From Bifiguratus adelaidae (taxonomy: Eukaryota > Mucoromycota > Endogonomycetes > Endogonales), in contig MVBO01000192.1 of the NCBI GenBank assembly GCA_002261195.1, forward strand, positions 1-22,882: a DNA stretch of 22,882 nt, read 5' to 3'. A model generated the notes under the pieces. It ran no database searches. It saw only the letters and a list, made by a program, of their open reading frames with translations, and was not told where the DNA came from. Made by a program: the position numbers and the translations under genes. Each line of letters begins with the position of its first letter. The stretch's first letter is position 1. Of the stretch, positions 22,187 to 22,882 are shown in pieces.

Positions 22187-22882
22187 ATGGCAGATACATT
22201 GACACCTTACCTCAATATGCTTGCCTGGGCTGTGGTGCCGCAACTCGTCAGCTCGGTCCTTCAACGAGTCTGGTACTCGTATTCCTACAGAGTAGACTCG
22301 CTCAAGCCGCAGCCAGGGTCGCTCAAGTATAGACTTCATTACAACCGAATCTACGTCTTGGTTGTCGGCCTCTATCTTTTGTATACAATCTATGAAGCCA
22401 ACGCCAACCTCAAACCCAACTATTACCAACTGCTGAACCTTGATCCACGAACCATAACTACTCAGCATCTACGGAAAGCCTGGAAACAGTTTTCCATTGC
22501 CTATCATCCCGACAAGAACTCTTCACCTCAAGCAGAAGCCATCTTTATCGTTCTTACTCGTGCTTATGAGACGTTAAGTGACCCTGTCAAACGACAGGCT
22601 TACGAACGTTTCGGCCCCTCTGTAGAAGGTTGGGGCAATCATGTGGTTACCGCACGAGATTACACATTGGTGGGTGTACGTGATGCTGCCTCCTTCTATG
22701 CCGGCACAGGGTAAGTCTGACACTTTCCTGCATGTGCATGGATGCCTCTTGTTGATACCTTGCCCTTTTTCAGCCTCGTGCTTATCATATTCAACATTCT
22801 TGGCAAAGCGCAGTTTGCAAAGTACTGGCGGTTCGTTGCCTTCTTTAGCCTGGCTTGCGTAGAATTCTCAATGCTCTTGGCT
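22187..22882 (+). CDS. Membrane-bound J-domain (DnaJ/HSP40) protein, 5' part
   Basis: Exon 1 is 22187-22710, then a 63-nt intron, and exon 2 begins at 22774 and is still open at the window edge, so the protein is partial. A hydrophobic N-terminal segment (about 8-27) and a membrane helix at about 54-70 (RIYVLVVGLYLLYTIYE) precede the J domain at about 78-143, which has the essential HPD at 107-109 (YHPDKN) and ends ERFGPS. After the J domain further hydrophobic segments begin (LVLIIFNILG, FVAFFSLACVEFSMLL), so it is multi-pass. It should recruit and stimulate an HSP70 at a membrane, with ER most likely (inferred). It resembles fungal membrane J proteins, though SEC63 is less likely because its J domain sits differently relative to the membrane segments. 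The start is the first ATG after the 96-bp gap. Confidence 0.88.

Overview
This window is nuclear DNA from a fungus. The genes are split by many very short GT-AG introns, mostly 45-65 nt with CTAAT/CTGAC-like branch points. They include eukaryote-only families (two-subunit-type glutamate-cysteine ligase, RING-containing SNF2 ATPase, very-long-chain enoyl reductase, cytosolic uS12) and typical fungal mitochondrial presequences. Style and protein content suggest an early-diverging fungus, perhaps Mucoromycota, but that placement is inference. No bacterial operons, CRISPR arrays, rRNA, tRNA or intact transposons were recognised.

Left part (1-9.7 kb): a glutathione-synthesis gene (gamma-glutamylcysteine synthetase, + strand, 8 exons) converges on a full-length ABCB/P-glycoprotein-type transporter (- strand, 3 exons, 1356 aa). 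Behind the transporter promoter lie a small coiled-coil protein gene and a trans-2-enoyl-CoA reductase gene (TSC13/TECR type), both on the - strand.

Middle (9.7-15.5 kb): a TrhO/TSTD2-type rhodanese protein with a probable mitochondrial presequence. Then a 2-kb stretch with coding-like signal on both strands that I could not assign (possibly a fast-evolving or decaying gene). Then mitochondrial HSP10 and HSP60, transcribed head to head from a 352-bp shared promoter that contains heat-shock-element-like sequences. The two products form one chaperonin machine, so shared control makes sense.

Right part (15.5-22.9 kb): a 13-exon SNF2/RING gene (1258 aa, Rad16/Uls1 type) whose long N-terminal region carries several SUMO-interaction-like motifs and ubiquitin-binding-like helices. 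It is divergent from thymidylate kinase (CDC8), which is followed on the + strand by 40S ribosomal protein uS12 (RPS23) and the 5' part of a membrane J-domain protein that runs off the window.

All exon boundaries were deduced by eye from splice consensus, reading frame and family conservation; no transcript data or database search was available. The least certain parts are 10.87-12.80 kb and the exact start codons of the coiled-coil, rhodanese and thymidylate kinase genes.
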